Made by a program: the position numbers and the translations under genes. A stretch of DNA of 64,000 nucleotides, taken from the NCBI GenBank assembly GCA_964410625.1, contig CAYPHY010000006.1, positions 124,001-188,000 of the forward strand, given 5' to 3'. This stretch comes from CAYPHY01 sp964410625 (GTDB lineage: Bacteria; Chloroflexota; Anaerolineae; Promineifilales; Promineifilaceae). Position 1 is the stretch's first letter; every line of letters begins with the position of its first letter. Below the pieces are notes generated by a model. That model ran no database searches and was not told the origin of the DNA. It worked only from the letters and a program-made list of their open reading frames with translations. Shown here piece after piece: positions 26,313 through 33,989 of the stretch.

Positions 26313-27234
26313 CCCCAACCTGCTTTTTCGACTGCTGTTTGCGTCGCCGTTTGCGCCGCTGTTTGCGCCGCTGCTTGCGCCNNNNNNNNNNNNNNNNNNN
26401 NNNNNNNNNNNNNNNNNNNNNNNNNNNNNNNNNNNNNNNNNNNNNNNNNNNNNNNNNNNNNNNNNNNNNNNNNNNNNNNNNTTCGACTGCTGTTTGCGTC
26501 GCCGTTTGCGCCGCTGTTTGCGCCGCTGCTTGCGCCGCTGCTTGCGCCAACACACTGGAAGCGAGCAAATCAACCACGATATTAACAACCGCTTCCACCG
26601 GTTTTCCGGTTGTGTCCAACTCAATAGCGTCGGCCGCGGGGCGCATGGGGGAGTGTTGGCGACCGGCGTCGAACTCATCGCGACGAATGACATCGGCCAG
26701 AATCGCCTCATAGTCGGCCGCATGTCCTTGTTGTTGGCGGTCCAACCAGCGACGGCGGGCGCGTTCCTGGGGGCTGGCGGTGATATAGAGCTTTAATCCT
26801 GCTTCCGGCACAACGACCGTGCCAATATCGCGGCCGACCATCACCACATGGCCGCGTGTGGCATAGCGCCGTTGTTGCAAAACCATCTGGTGACGCACGG
26901 ATGAGTAGCTGGACACCTTGGAAACGGCGGCGTCTACTTCCGGCGTGCGAATCAGCCAGGTCACATCCTGGCCGTCGAGGAAAACGGAGTAATGGCGGCC
27001 GTCTTGTTCGTCGGCCAGCGGCCGGACGTCAATGTCCACCGCCTCTGCCAGTTGTGCCAACGCGGCCTCATCATCCATGTTGACCCCATCACGCAGGGCT
27101 GCCAACGTCAGCGCACGATACATGCTGCCCGTGTCCAGGTAGAGATAACCGAGGCGGCGGGCCAGCAAAAAGCCCAGGGTCGACTTGCCAGAGGCAGCCG
27201 GCCCGTCAATTGCAATCACGTGATTCATCTTCAT
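26309..27234 (-). CDS. cmk: Cytidylate kinase, with an N gap near its 3' end
   Basis: (d)CMP kinase, which phosphorylates CMP/dCMP for nucleotide synthesis. The P-loop IDGPAASGKSTLGFLLARRLGYLYLDTGSMYRA and GRDIGTVVVPEAGLKLYITASPQERARRR are diagnostic. After the usual end at about residue 225 there is a tail of five AQ[A/T]A tetrapeptide repeats coded by 12-base repeats. The tail runs into 100 N flanked by identical 55-bp copies. If one copy and the N are removed, the frame continues TAVEKAGWG and stops at TGA (26309-26311), overlapping the next ATG. That gives about 256 residues. As deposited, the frame continues falsely to 26188. The exact number of tail repeats is uncertain because they sit in the gap. 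Confidence 0.9.
26327..26536. other. Assembly gap flanked by an identical 55-bp repeat
   Basis: One hundred N (26382-26481) separate two exact 55-bp copies (26327-26381, 26482-26536) made largely of the 12-base cmk tail repeat. This is the same structure as the gap at 18046. The likely truth is a single copy with no gap, though hidden extra 12-base units cannot be excluded. Confidence 0.75.
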
Positions 27235-27244
27235 AAATATTTGT

Positions 27245-28018
27245 TTATCTGCTGGATGCAGCGGCTCCCTTTTGCTCCGTTCGGCGGCGAGGTTTTGAGT
27301 GGTTGTGAATTTGCTGGAGGGTGCGGACCTCTTGCGCGGTCAGGTGGCGCCATTTTCCTGGGCGCAAATTTCCCAAGCGGATCGGCCCGATTCGTTCGCG
27401 CACCAATCGTTGGACGGGATGACCAAAATCGGCGGCGATGTGGCGAATCTGGCGTTTACGCCCTTCGCGCAAGATGATCTTAAACCGCGTCTGGTCTTGC
27501 CGTCGTTCTACCAGGCGAATCCGTGCGGGTGCGGTCTGGCGGCCGTCTAGCTCCACGCCTCGCTGCCATTGTTCCAATGCTGCATCTGATATGGATCCTT
27601 CTACCGTTACATCATACTCTTTTTCATGTCCAAAACGAGGGTGTGTCAGCCGGTGGGCCAATTGGCCGTCGCTGGTCATCAGCATCAAGCCCTCGCTGGG
27701 CTTGTCCAGGCGGCCGACGGGATAGATGTGCCCCGGCACGTCAATCAGGTCACGCACCGTCGTTCGTCCCTCCTCCAACTCATCTTCCAGCGAAGAGATG
27801 ACGCCGCGCGGCTTGTTCAGCGCGATGTAGATCGGCCGCTCGGCAAGCGCAGCCAGGGGGCGGCCGTCTACCTCAATCCGGTCGCGCCCCGGATCAGCCT
27901 TGTCGCCCAATTTGGCAACACGGCCGTTCACCCGCACTCGTCCGGTGGCGATCAACTCTTCATTTGCCCGGCGCGAGCCAAGCCCCGCCTGCGCCATCAG
28001 CTTCTGCAATCGTTCCAT
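27245..28018 (-). CDS. rluB: RsuA/RluB-family 23S rRNA pseudouridine synthase
   Basis: A 257-residue pseudouridine synthase. An N-terminal S4 RNA-binding domain (RLQKLMAQAGLGSRRANEELIATGRVRVNGR) is followed by the catalytic domain with the active Asp in GRLDKPSEGLMLMTSDG and the supporting RFKIILREGRKRQIRHI. Length and the S4-plus-catalytic layout fit RluB, which modifies 23S rRNA near position 2605 in Escherichia coli; RsuA and RluF are related alternatives. It lies between scpB and cmk, the order seen in many bacteria, with ten bases between its stop and the cmk start. The ATG at 28018 opens directly into the S4 domain. Confidence 0.88.
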   Translation of the reverse strand: MERLQKLMAQAGLGSRRANEELIATGRVRVNGRVAKLGDKADPGRDRIEVDGRPLAALAERPIYIALNKPRGVISSLEDELEEGRTTVRDLIDVPGHIYPVGRLDKPSEGLMLMTSDGQLAHRLTHPRFGHEKEYDVTVEGSISDAALEQWQRGVELDGRQTAPARIRLVERRQDQTRFKIILREGRKRQIRHIAADFGHPVQRLVRERIGPIRLGNLRPGKWRHLTAQEVRTLQQIHNHSKPRRRTEQKGAAASSR

Positions 28019-28026
28019 AGATAAGT

Positions 28027-28101
28027 TATTGGTGTATTCGTCTATTGGTATATTACTGTATTAATGTGTTAGCAATACACCAATACACTAATATACCAAT
28101 A
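28027..28101. repeat. AT-rich double inverted repeat (TATTGGTGTATT word)
   Basis: TATTGGTGTATT (28027-28038) pairs with 28074-28085, and TATTGGTATATT (28043-28054) pairs with 28090-28101, both perfect. The arms interleave, so alternative folds or a pseudoknot are possible. It lies between the scpB stop and the rluB start inside the operon. Confidence 0.7.
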
Positions 28102-28106
28102 TACCC

Positions 28107-28664
28107 TTACTCTTCTTCCGCCAGCGGTGGCATTTCTTCTAGCTTGACCAGCCCAAAGTGCTGGAGAAACTCCGGTGTGGTGCCGTATAGGATGGGACGG
28201 CCGGGTGTTTCCAGGCGGCCGACTTCCTCGATCAGTCCCTTGCTCAATAGTGAACGCAACGCGCCGTCGGAGTTGACGCCGCGTATCTGGTCTACTTGCG
28301 GCCGTGTCACCGGCTGCATATAGCCGATAATCGCCAGCACTTCCAGGGCTGCCTGGCTCAGGCGGCTGGTTACTTCCAACCCCAGGAAGCGTTCAATGAC
28401 GCTACTTGCCCCTGGAGCTGTGGTTAACTGTACCTGGTTGCTGCTGCTCCATTGCAAACGCAAACCACGCGCTTGGTAATCCTCTTCCAGATTCTTTAGC
28501 AAGGAATGGACAACGGCGGGTGTTGTTTCCAGCGCGGCGGCCAAACGATCGGCCGTCACCGGCCCGCTGGCAATAAAGAGCAAACTCTCCAGTAGCGCCG
28601 TTGTCTCTAGTGCTTCCGTGGTGTCCGGCGGCCGCGCACCATCACTTTGGGCAATTGTTTCCAC
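28107..28664 (-). CDS. scpB: Segregation and condensation protein B
   Basis: The ScpB subunit that joins Smc and ScpA in the bacterial condensin. It has about 185 residues with two winged-helix domains: LLESLLFIASGPVTADRLAAALE at the start and the highly conserved SQAALEVLAIIGYMQPVTRPQVDQIRGVNSDGALRSLLSKGLI, then GRPILYGTTPEFLQHFGL. The GTG at 28662-28664 is my preferred start. Upstream in-frame codons to 28817 run through a hairpin repeat, and a TATAAT box ends seven bases before the GTG, so the mRNA may be leaderless. No scpA is adjacent in the window. First gene of the leftward operon with rluB, cmk and the DUF512 gene. Confidence 0.9.
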   Translation of the reverse strand: METIAQSDGARPPDTTEALETTALLESLLFIASGPVTADRLAAALETTPAVVHSLLKNLEEDYQARGLRLQWSSSNQVQLTTAPGASSVIERFLGLEVTSRLSQAALEVLAIIGYMQPVTRPQVDQIRGVNSDGALRSLLSKGLIEEVGRLETPGRPILYGTTPEFLQHFGLVKLEEMPPLAEEE

Positions 28665-28671
28665 AAGCGTT

Positions 28672-28677
28672 ATTATA
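28672..28677 (-). promoter_or_regulatory. Candidate -10 box for scpB
   Basis: TATAAT on the minus strand, seven bases before the proposed GTG start; the -35 region is weak. A start of transcription at or next to the GTG would give a leaderless message. Similar short spacings occur at era and at the TetR gene at 55335. Confidence 0.4.
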
Positions 28678-28715
28678 CACGGGAGCGTTATCATACGCGA
28701 TAACAGAGTGTAAAT

Positions 28716-28777
28716 CTCACGCAAAGGCGCAAAGGACACAAAGAAATAGCTTGGCGACCTTTGCGCCTTTGCGTGAG
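28716..28777. repeat. 20-bp perfect inverted repeat (CACGCAAAGGCGCAAAGG word)
   Basis: Arms 28716-28735 and 28758-28777 are exact reverse complements with a 22-base loop. The element lies in the divergent gap between scpB and the M20 peptidase gene, so it cannot be a simple terminator for both. Confidence 0.75.
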
Positions 28778-28800
28778 TTAATTCCTTTGGAGTATACCGA

Positions 28801-30174
28801 ATGACCCAACCACACACTTATGCACAAAACCACCATGACAGGTATCTTGATGAGCTACGCGAGTTTCTGCGCTTGCCCAGTGTCAGCACCCAGCCCGACC
28901 ACAAAGCGGATGTGGCGGCAACGGCCGATTGGCTGGCAGACAAGCTACGCGATGCCGGACTAGAGAATGTCCAAATTTTGCCAACGGCCGGCCATCCACT
29001 GGTTTATGGAGACTGGCTCCATGCCGGGGCGGATGTGCCGACTGTCCTCGTTTACGGCCACTACGACGTACAACCGGTTGAGCCGCTCGATCTATGGGAA
29101 ACGCCGCCCTTTGAGCCGACGCAGAAAGGGGATTACCTTTATGCGCGGGGTGCGTCAGACGATAAGGGGCAGGTCTACATTCATGTGAAGGCTGTGGAAG
29201 CGTATCTGAAGACCGAGGGACGCTTGCCGGTGAATATTAAATTTATCGTTGAGGGCGAGGAGGAGATCGGCAGCCCTAACTTGGAGCGCTTTGTCTCCAG
29301 CAACCCTGAATTGTTGGCGGCCGATGCCCTACTGGTTTCCGATACCTCCATTCTCAGCCCGGAGCAACCGGCACTGGTCTATAGCTTGCGCGGGATGTGC
29401 TATCTTTTCCTTGACGTTACCGGGGCCGACCATGACTTACACTCCGGCAGCTTTGGTGGGGGGATCAACAATCCGATTAATGCCATCGCCCACATCATCG
29501 CCAAATTGAAAGATGAGGACGGCCGTATCATGATCCCTGGATTTTATGATAAGGTACGGCCGCTTTCGGCTGAGGAACGCGCGTTGTTAGCCCAATTCCC
29601 ACTGGATGAAGAAGCATGGTTACGCGAAACCGGCGCACCGGCCATTTGGGGCGAGCCGGAATATACGCTGGTCGAACGGCTGGGGGCGCGGCCGACGCTG
29701 GATGTCAACGGCATCATCGGCGGCTATACCGGCGAGGGGCGCAAGACTGTCCTCCCTTCCACCGTCCACGCCAAAATCTCGATGCGTCTTGTTCCCGACC
29801 AAAGTCCGGCGGAGATTGGCGAACTATTCCGGCAATATGTGGAATCCATCTTACCCCCTAGCGTGACGGCGAAGATTGAAGTCAATGGGTTGGGGCCAAC
29901 GGCCGTTGTAGACTACAACAGCCCCGCCTGCCAGGCAGCGGCAGCGGCGTATGAGGCGGCATTCGGCCGTCGGCCAGTCTATATGCGCGAGGGCGGCTCG
30001 ATTCCTATCGTCTGCCAGATGCAAACGGAGCTGGAGATGCAGCCGATCTTGATGGGCTTTGGCTTGCCTACCGACCGCCTGCACTCCCCCAACGAACGCT
30101 TCTACCTGCCAAATTACTATCGTGGCATCGAGACGAGTATCCGCTTTCTCAGCGAGTATGCCCGGCGAGCTTAG
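28801..30174 (+). CDS. M20-family metallopeptidase (dipeptidase/carboxypeptidase)
   Basis: A 457-residue zinc peptidase of the M20 family (ArgE/DapE/CPG2/carnosinase group). First zinc ligand and catalytic Asp: VYGHYDVQPVEP. Bridging Asp: YARGASDDKGQ. Catalytic Glu pair: FIVEGEEEIGSPNLERF. The dimerisation domain contains TGADHDLHSGSFGGGINNP, and the final ligand His is in TDRLHSPNERF. The pattern agrees with bacterial cytosolic dipeptidases of about 455 residues. TTTGGAG eight bases before the ATG is the ribosome site. It stands alone, divergent from scpB. Likely role is peptide turnover. Confidence 0.9.
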   Translation: MTQPHTYAQNHHDRYLDELREFLRLPSVSTQPDHKADVAATADWLADKLRDAGLENVQILPTAGHPLVYGDWLHAGADVPTVLVYGHYDVQPVEPLDLWETPPFEPTQKGDYLYARGASDDKGQVYIHVKAVEAYLKTEGRLPVNIKFIVEGEEEIGSPNLERFVSSNPELLAADALLVSDTSILSPEQPALVYSLRGMCYLFLDVTGADHDLHSGSFGGGINNPINAIAHIIAKLKDEDGRIMIPGFYDKVRPLSAEERALLAQFPLDEEAWLRETGAPAIWGEPEYTLVERLGARPTLDVNGIIGGYTGEGRKTVLPSTVHAKISMRLVPDQSPAEIGELFRQYVESILPPSVTAKIEVNGLGPTAVVDYNSPACQAAAAAYEAAFGRRPVYMREGGSIPIVCQMQTELEMQPILMGFGLPTDRLHSPNERFYLPNYYRGIETSIRFLSEYARRA

Positions 30175-30204
30175 TGGGTAGCACGATTTGTCAATATGAT
30201 ATTT

Positions 30205-30267
30205 GGACGCGGACGAACGCGGACAAACGCTGATCTTATCCGTGTTCGTCCGTGTTTGTCCGCGTCC
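30205..30267. repeat. GGACGCGGACGAACGCGGAC-word inverted repeat
   Basis: ggacgcggacgaacgcggacaaacg faces its imperfect complement cgtgttcgtccgtgtttgtccgcgtcc. It lies after the M20 peptidase stop. A GCCAAATCGT/GCAAATCGTGCTAC word follows at 30290-30340 before the esterase gene. Confidence 0.7.
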
Positions 30268-30352
30268 ATATTTAGAAAGTGAGGTGTAGCCAGTTTGCCA
30301 AATCGTTCATTGAGCTTACGATGTAGCAAATCGTGCTACAGGCCCCTTGCCT

Positions 30353-31345
30353 ATGTCTATTGCATCTTATTGGTTAATCTTTCTGGTTGCCGTTATCTTA
30401 TTAATCGCCTTCACATGGTGGGCGCGGCGGCGACAGCGGGCGCTGTTAGCGACGGTCGAAGTGGTGGTCTTACCGGCCGTCGCTTCGTCCCACCTCACTA
30501 ATCAGCGCGATATCTTCGTTTACTTGCCACCAGGGTACCATCAAGTTCAGCGTCCCTATCCGGTATTGTATATTAACGATGGGCAAGACAGGGGTATTCT
30601 ATGCCTACACGAAGCGATGGCGCGGATGCTGGCAAAAGGTAGTATCCGGCCGTTTATTGCCGTCGCTATTCCCACCAACGACAACCGCCTGCAAGAGTAT
30701 GGCACGGCCGTTATGCCCAACGCGCAAGGACTCGGCCGTCTGGCGGCCGCTTATGCCTGCTTTGTGGTCGAAGAGTTGCGGCCGTTGATCAACGGCCGCT
30801 TTCGCACGCTGGAGACGGCGGAAAACACCGCTATCATGGGGGCGTCGCTCGGTGGCCTCTCGGCCTTCGACATCGCCTGGAACCACCGCGACCGCTTCGG
30901 CATCGTCGGCGTCTTCTCCGGCTCCTTCTGGTGGCGTACGGCCGACGCGGGTGATTTCGGATTGCAGAATTCGGATTCGGGATTGGGCGATGACTCTACG
31001 GTGGATTCCGCAATCAACAATCCGCACTCCGCAATGGAAACGGATTGCCCTCGCCCCGGCCGTCTGATCGCTCAAGAGATCGTCCGCTGTGGCGACTATC
31101 TCCCTGGCTTCCGCGCCTGGTTTCAGGCCGGGACGCGGGATGAGGTTAGCGACCGCGACAACAACGGCGTGATTGACGCGATTCAAGACACATTGGAACT
31201 AATTGAAGCGTTAGAAGAAAAGGGGTACCGGCGCGGGCGTGATCTGGCGTATGTGGAAGTGTTGGGCGGCCGTCACGACTATGAAACCTGGTCAAAAGTG
31301 TTGCCGGATTTCTTACAATGGGCATTTGGGAGGGGTGAAGGATGA
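30353..31345 (+). CDS. Membrane-anchored putative esterase (alpha/beta hydrolase, esterase D-like)
   Basis: A 330-residue protein with an N-terminal membrane anchor (IASYWLIFLVAVILLIAFTWW) and an alpha/beta hydrolase domain of the esterase D / enterochelin-esterase type. The domain opens NQRDIFVYLPPGYHQVQRPYPVLYINDGQD, and the nucleophile elbow is IMGASLGGLSAFD (GxSxGG). The C-terminal His lies in EVLGGRHDYETWSKVLPDFL. An insertion at about residues 205-235 (DFGLQNSDSGLGDDSTVDSAINNPHSAM) has low-complexity character and resembles a repeat word that has entered the coding frame. ATG 30353 is chosen over the TTG at 30347. Natural ester unknown. Confidence 0.8.
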   Translation: MSIASYWLIFLVAVILLIAFTWWARRRQRALLATVEVVVLPAVASSHLTNQRDIFVYLPPGYHQVQRPYPVLYINDGQDRGILCLHEAMARMLAKGSIRPFIAVAIPTNDNRLQEYGTAVMPNAQGLGRLAAAYACFVVEELRPLINGRFRTLETAENTAIMGASLGGLSAFDIAWNHRDRFGIVGVFSGSFWWRTADAGDFGLQNSDSGLGDDSTVDSAINNPHSAMETDCPRPGRLIAQEIVRCGDYLPGFRAWFQAGTRDEVSDRDNNGVIDAIQDTLELIEALEEKGYRRGRDLAYVEVLGGRHDYETWSKVLPDFLQWAFGRGEG

Positions 31346-31370
31346 ATCTTAGAGGTAGCAGAATATTTAA

Positions 31371-31452
31371 CGCAGAGGCGCAGAGAGGCGGAGGCGCAGA
31401 GTTTTGCTTGTTCTTTCTCTTAGAAGCATTTTCATCCCTCATCCTTCATCCT
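31371..31452. repeat. GCAGAGGCGCAGAG word plus GGATGAAGGATGAGGG word pair
   Basis: cgcagaggcgcagagaggcggaggcgcagag at 31371-31401 lies inside a pair of GGATGAAGG-type words (31336-31345 on the plus side, complement catccctcatccttcatcc at 31433-31451). Both flanking convergent genes end inside the words (…GRGEG stop and …KDEG stop). Confidence 0.65.
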
Positions 31453-32112
31453 TTCTATCGTTTGTTGGAAGACCTCTAGCGGGACGATGCCATTGATGCG
31501 TGTGTCGTTGATGAAGAAGGTGGGGGTGCCGGTGATGTTGGCGTCGCGGGCAGCATCGCGGTTTTGGTTAACCAAAGAGACGTAGCGGCCGGTTTCGACA
31601 CAGGTATCGAAAGAGCCAAGCGAGAGATCTACTACCTCGGCCGCTTGCCGGAGTCCAATCGGCGACAGGCGCAATTCAAAGTCGGGGATGGCAAACAGCG
31701 CGTTGGTAAATTCAAAGTATCGCCCCTGCTCCCCGGCACAAACGGCCGCGACCGCCGCCGGAACCGTAGCCGTATCCAGGGCAAAGGGGAGTACGATCCA
31801 GCGTAAGTCGCCACTATCTACATATTGCTCGGCCAGCGGTTCGGCCGTCTGGTTGTGGAAGTCAGTGCAATGGATACAGCCGAAGTCTGACACTTCGAGC
31901 ATCGTCACCGGCGCATCGGCCGCGCCCTGGGTGAAGCAGCCGTCGCTGTTTTCGGCGCAATAGTCGAAGAGCGACCGTTCTGGCGGCGGCCGTAAGGCCA
32001 GCACGAGCAACACACCAAAAACGAGAATCCCTGCACCAATGATCGTCCCGACCAATAGCCAGTTCGTCTCCCGCTTCGGTTGTCCCTTTGCCCTTCTCTT
32101 CCGTTTAGCCAT
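31432..32112 (-). CDS. DsbA-like thioredoxin-fold protein, membrane anchored
   Basis: A 226-residue exported thiol oxidoreductase. A very basic N-terminus (MAKRKRRAKGQPKRE) precedes one membrane helix (WLLVGTIIGAGILVFGVLLVLAL). The outer domain holds the active site CIHC in VSDFGCIHCTDFH and the cis-Pro loop ITGTPTFFINDTRINGIVP, as in DsbA and BdbD. Two additional Cys (DYCAENSDGCF) may form a structural disulfide. Its role is probably disulfide formation outside the membrane. Start 32112 is chosen since the longer frame has no ribosome site. The last residues MKDEG are encoded by a dispersed repeat word, the same word that ends the alpha-amylase gene. Confidence 0.88.
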   Translation of the reverse strand: MAKRKRRAKGQPKRETNWLLVGTIIGAGILVFGVLLVLALRPPPERSLFDYCAENSDGCFTQGAADAPVTMLEVSDFGCIHCTDFHNQTAEPLAEQYVDSGDLRWIVLPFALDTATVPAAVAAVCAGEQGRYFEFTNALFAIPDFELRLSPIGLRQAAEVVDLSLGSFDTCVETGRYVSLVNQNRDAARDANITGTPTFFINDTRINGIVPLEVFQQTIERMKDEG

Positions 32113-32125
32113 AAGGTTGTTTTTT

Positions 32126-32318
32126 GACACGAATTCACGAATAGGCACGAATGTTGAATGGAGTTACGCATTTGCATCGAATTTACGCGAATGAACGAGA
32201 ATTTTGAATTAATATTGGCGAAAATTCGCACGCAAGATTGCGCTAATTCATCGCTACGATTTCTTCACTGCGTAAGTCCTATTGAATCTCCCTTCGTGTC
32301 ATTCGTGAAATTCGTGTC
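32126..32318. repeat. Nested inverted repeat of GACACGAAT and GCATCGAATTTACGCG words
   Basis: GACACGAATTCACGAAT at 32126 and its complement at 32292-32318 enclose a second word, tgcatcgaatttacgcgaatg (32172-32192), with an opposing attcgcacgcaagattgcg. It is a two-layer structure in the gap between the DsbA start and the aldehyde dehydrogenase stop. Confidence 0.65.
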
Positions 32319-32327
32319 GGAATCTTA

Positions 32328-33764
32328 TTAGCGAATTCGTATCGCCACGTTCTTCACCTGGGTATAGTTGTTCAGCGCTTCCAGCCCTTTTTCGCGGCCG
32401 AAACCACTCTGCTTATACCCACCGAATGGTGTCTCTTCGCCACCGGCGTAATACTCATTGATGTAAATTTGCCCGGCCTTGATCCGGGTCGCCAGGCGCA
32501 TGGCGCGGTTGATGTCGCTGGTGAAGATGCCGGCAACCAGACCATACTTGACATTGTTGGCGATTTGCAGTGCCTCTTCCTCGTCGTCGAAGGTCAGCAC
32601 GGAGAGGACGGGGCCAAATATCTCTTCCTGGGCGATGCGCATTGTCGGCCGTACATCGTCAAACACGGTCGGCGCGACGAAGTAGCCACGGTCGAAGCGC
32701 GACGGCCGCCCGCCACCCGTCACCACTCGCGCCCCTTCTTCGCGGCCGATGTTGATGTAGCCCAAGACACGCTCATACTGCTCGTCGGAGACCAGCGGCC
32801 CCATGTCGGGGCTGTCCATCCCCGGCCCGACCTTCATTCGTTCGGAGTGGGCCACCAGACGTTCCAGAAACGGCTCTTTGATGCGCGAGTCAATGACCAG
32901 GCGCGAGCCAGCGGAGCAAATTTGGCCGGTGTTGGAGTAAATCCCCTTGGCCGCTTCGGCAACGGCCGTGTCCAGGTCGGCATCGGCGAAGATCATGTGA
33001 GGTGACTTACCGCCCAATTCCAGCACGACCGGCTTGATGTGTTCGGCCGCCGCTTGCATCACCAGCCGCCCGGTCTCCACGGAGCCGGTGAAGGTGATGC
33101 TGTCAATATCGGGATGGCTGGTCAGTGCTGCCCCTGCTTCATCGCCATAGCCGGTGACGACGTTATAGACCCCCGCCGGAAAGCCCAGTTCGACGATGAG
33201 ATCGGCCAGTTTGAGCGCGGTCAGGGGGGTTTGTTCGGCCGGTTTGACGACGGCCGTATTACCTGCGGCCAGCGCCGGGGCGACGCTACGGCCGATCATA
33301 TTCAGTGGCATATTCCAGGGGACGATGTGGGCGGTCACGCCCAGTGGCTCGCGAATGGTGAAGTCCACATAGTCGGAGCCGAGCGGGATTTGTTGGCCGT
33401 GGATCTTATCAGCCGCTCCGGCGTAGAACTCAAAGTAGCGAGCGGTGCTGAGGACCTCTTTGCGCGAGGTTTGAATAGGCTTACCGCTGTCGAGCGTCTC
33501 TAGCTGCGCCAGCTCTTCCGCGCTACGCTCAATCGCCCGCGCCAGATCATAGAGCAGTCGTGCCCGCTCCTTTGGCTTCATCTCGCGCCAGGGGCCTTCG
33601 ACGGCCGCCCTTGCTGCACCAACGGCCGCGCTGATGTCCATCGCGTTCCCACGCGGCACGGTGGCGATCACTTCTTCTGTTGCTGGATCAATCGTCTCAA
33701 ATACCTCGCCCGAATCGCTCTCCACCCATTCGCCGCCGATGAATAGTTTGTAGTTGTCTTTCAT
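32328..33764 (-). CDS. NAD-dependent aldehyde dehydrogenase (betaine-aldehyde-type)
   Basis: A 478-residue aldehyde dehydrogenase. ELGGKSPHMIFADADLD supplies the general-base Glu and GQICSAGSRLVIDS the catalytic Cys. NAD contacts are in ITFTGSVETGRLVMQAAAEH. The opening DNYKLFIGGEWVESDSGEVFETIDPATEEVIATVPRGN and the C-terminal AGQIYINEYYAGGEETPFGGYKQSGFGREKG place it in the betaine-aldehyde / gamma-aminobutyraldehyde / phenylacetaldehyde group. The start at 33764 follows GGTGGAAAA; upstream codons to 33815 are repeat-derived. The class III aminotransferase gene upstream runs the same way. A pathway of amine or GABA breakdown is plausible: the aminotransferase makes a semialdehyde that this enzyme oxidises. 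Confidence 0.88.
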   Translation of the reverse strand: MKDNYKLFIGGEWVESDSGEVFETIDPATEEVIATVPRGNAMDISAAVGAARAAVEGPWREMKPKERARLLYDLARAIERSAEELAQLETLDSGKPIQTSRKEVLSTARYFEFYAGAADKIHGQQIPLGSDYVDFTIREPLGVTAHIVPWNMPLNMIGRSVAPALAAGNTAVVKPAEQTPLTALKLADLIVELGFPAGVYNVVTGYGDEAGAALTSHPDIDSITFTGSVETGRLVMQAAAEHIKPVVLELGGKSPHMIFADADLDTAVAEAAKGIYSNTGQICSAGSRLVIDSRIKEPFLERLVAHSERMKVGPGMDSPDMGPLVSDEQYERVLGYINIGREEGARVVTGGGRPSRFDRGYFVAPTVFDDVRPTMRIAQEEIFGPVLSVLTFDDEEEALQIANNVKYGLVAGIFTSDINRAMRLATRIKAGQIYINEYYAGGEETPFGGYKQSGFGREKGLEALNNYTQVKNVAIRIR

Positions 33765-33777
33765 TTTTCCACCATTG

Positions 33778-33989
33778 TAGCAACAATCCTCCGGATTGTT
33801 CGTATTGCTGGACAATCCGGAGGATTGTCGCTACGAAGTGACGCTTAGTACATCACCGGAGTTCGTGTTGCTAGACAATCCGGAGGATTGTCGCTAAGAA
33901 GTAACGCTTAGTGCATCACCGGAGTTCATGTTGCTGGACAATCCGGAGGATTGTCGCTACGAAGTTGCGCTTAATGCATCACCGAAGAT
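33778..33989. repeat. Three 63-bp tandem units containing a gene 3' end and the GACAATCCGGAGGATTGTC hairpin
   Basis: Units begin at 33801, 33864 and 33927 with exact 63-base spacing. Each has the hairpin GACAATCC-GGA-GGATTGTC (the middle unit begins aGACAATCC) followed by a copy of the last ten codons of the aminotransferase. Read on the minus strand, the copies give FGDALSATS-stop (real gene), SGDALSVTS-stop and SGDVLSVTS-stop. An inverted hairpin word at 33778-33800 closes the array beside the dehydrogenase start. Confidence 0.85.

Noticed and set aside
26188..26723. Extended ends of cmk (to 26188) and of the DUF512 gene (to 26723) across the N gap
   Set aside because: They depend on the 155 artificial bases; collapsing the duplicate gives normal ends and a four-base overlap.
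33778..33989. CRISPR-like appearance of the 63-bp tandem units
   Set aside because: Only three units, no unique spacers between conserved repeats, and the unit includes a gene 3' end; no cas gene is present in the window.
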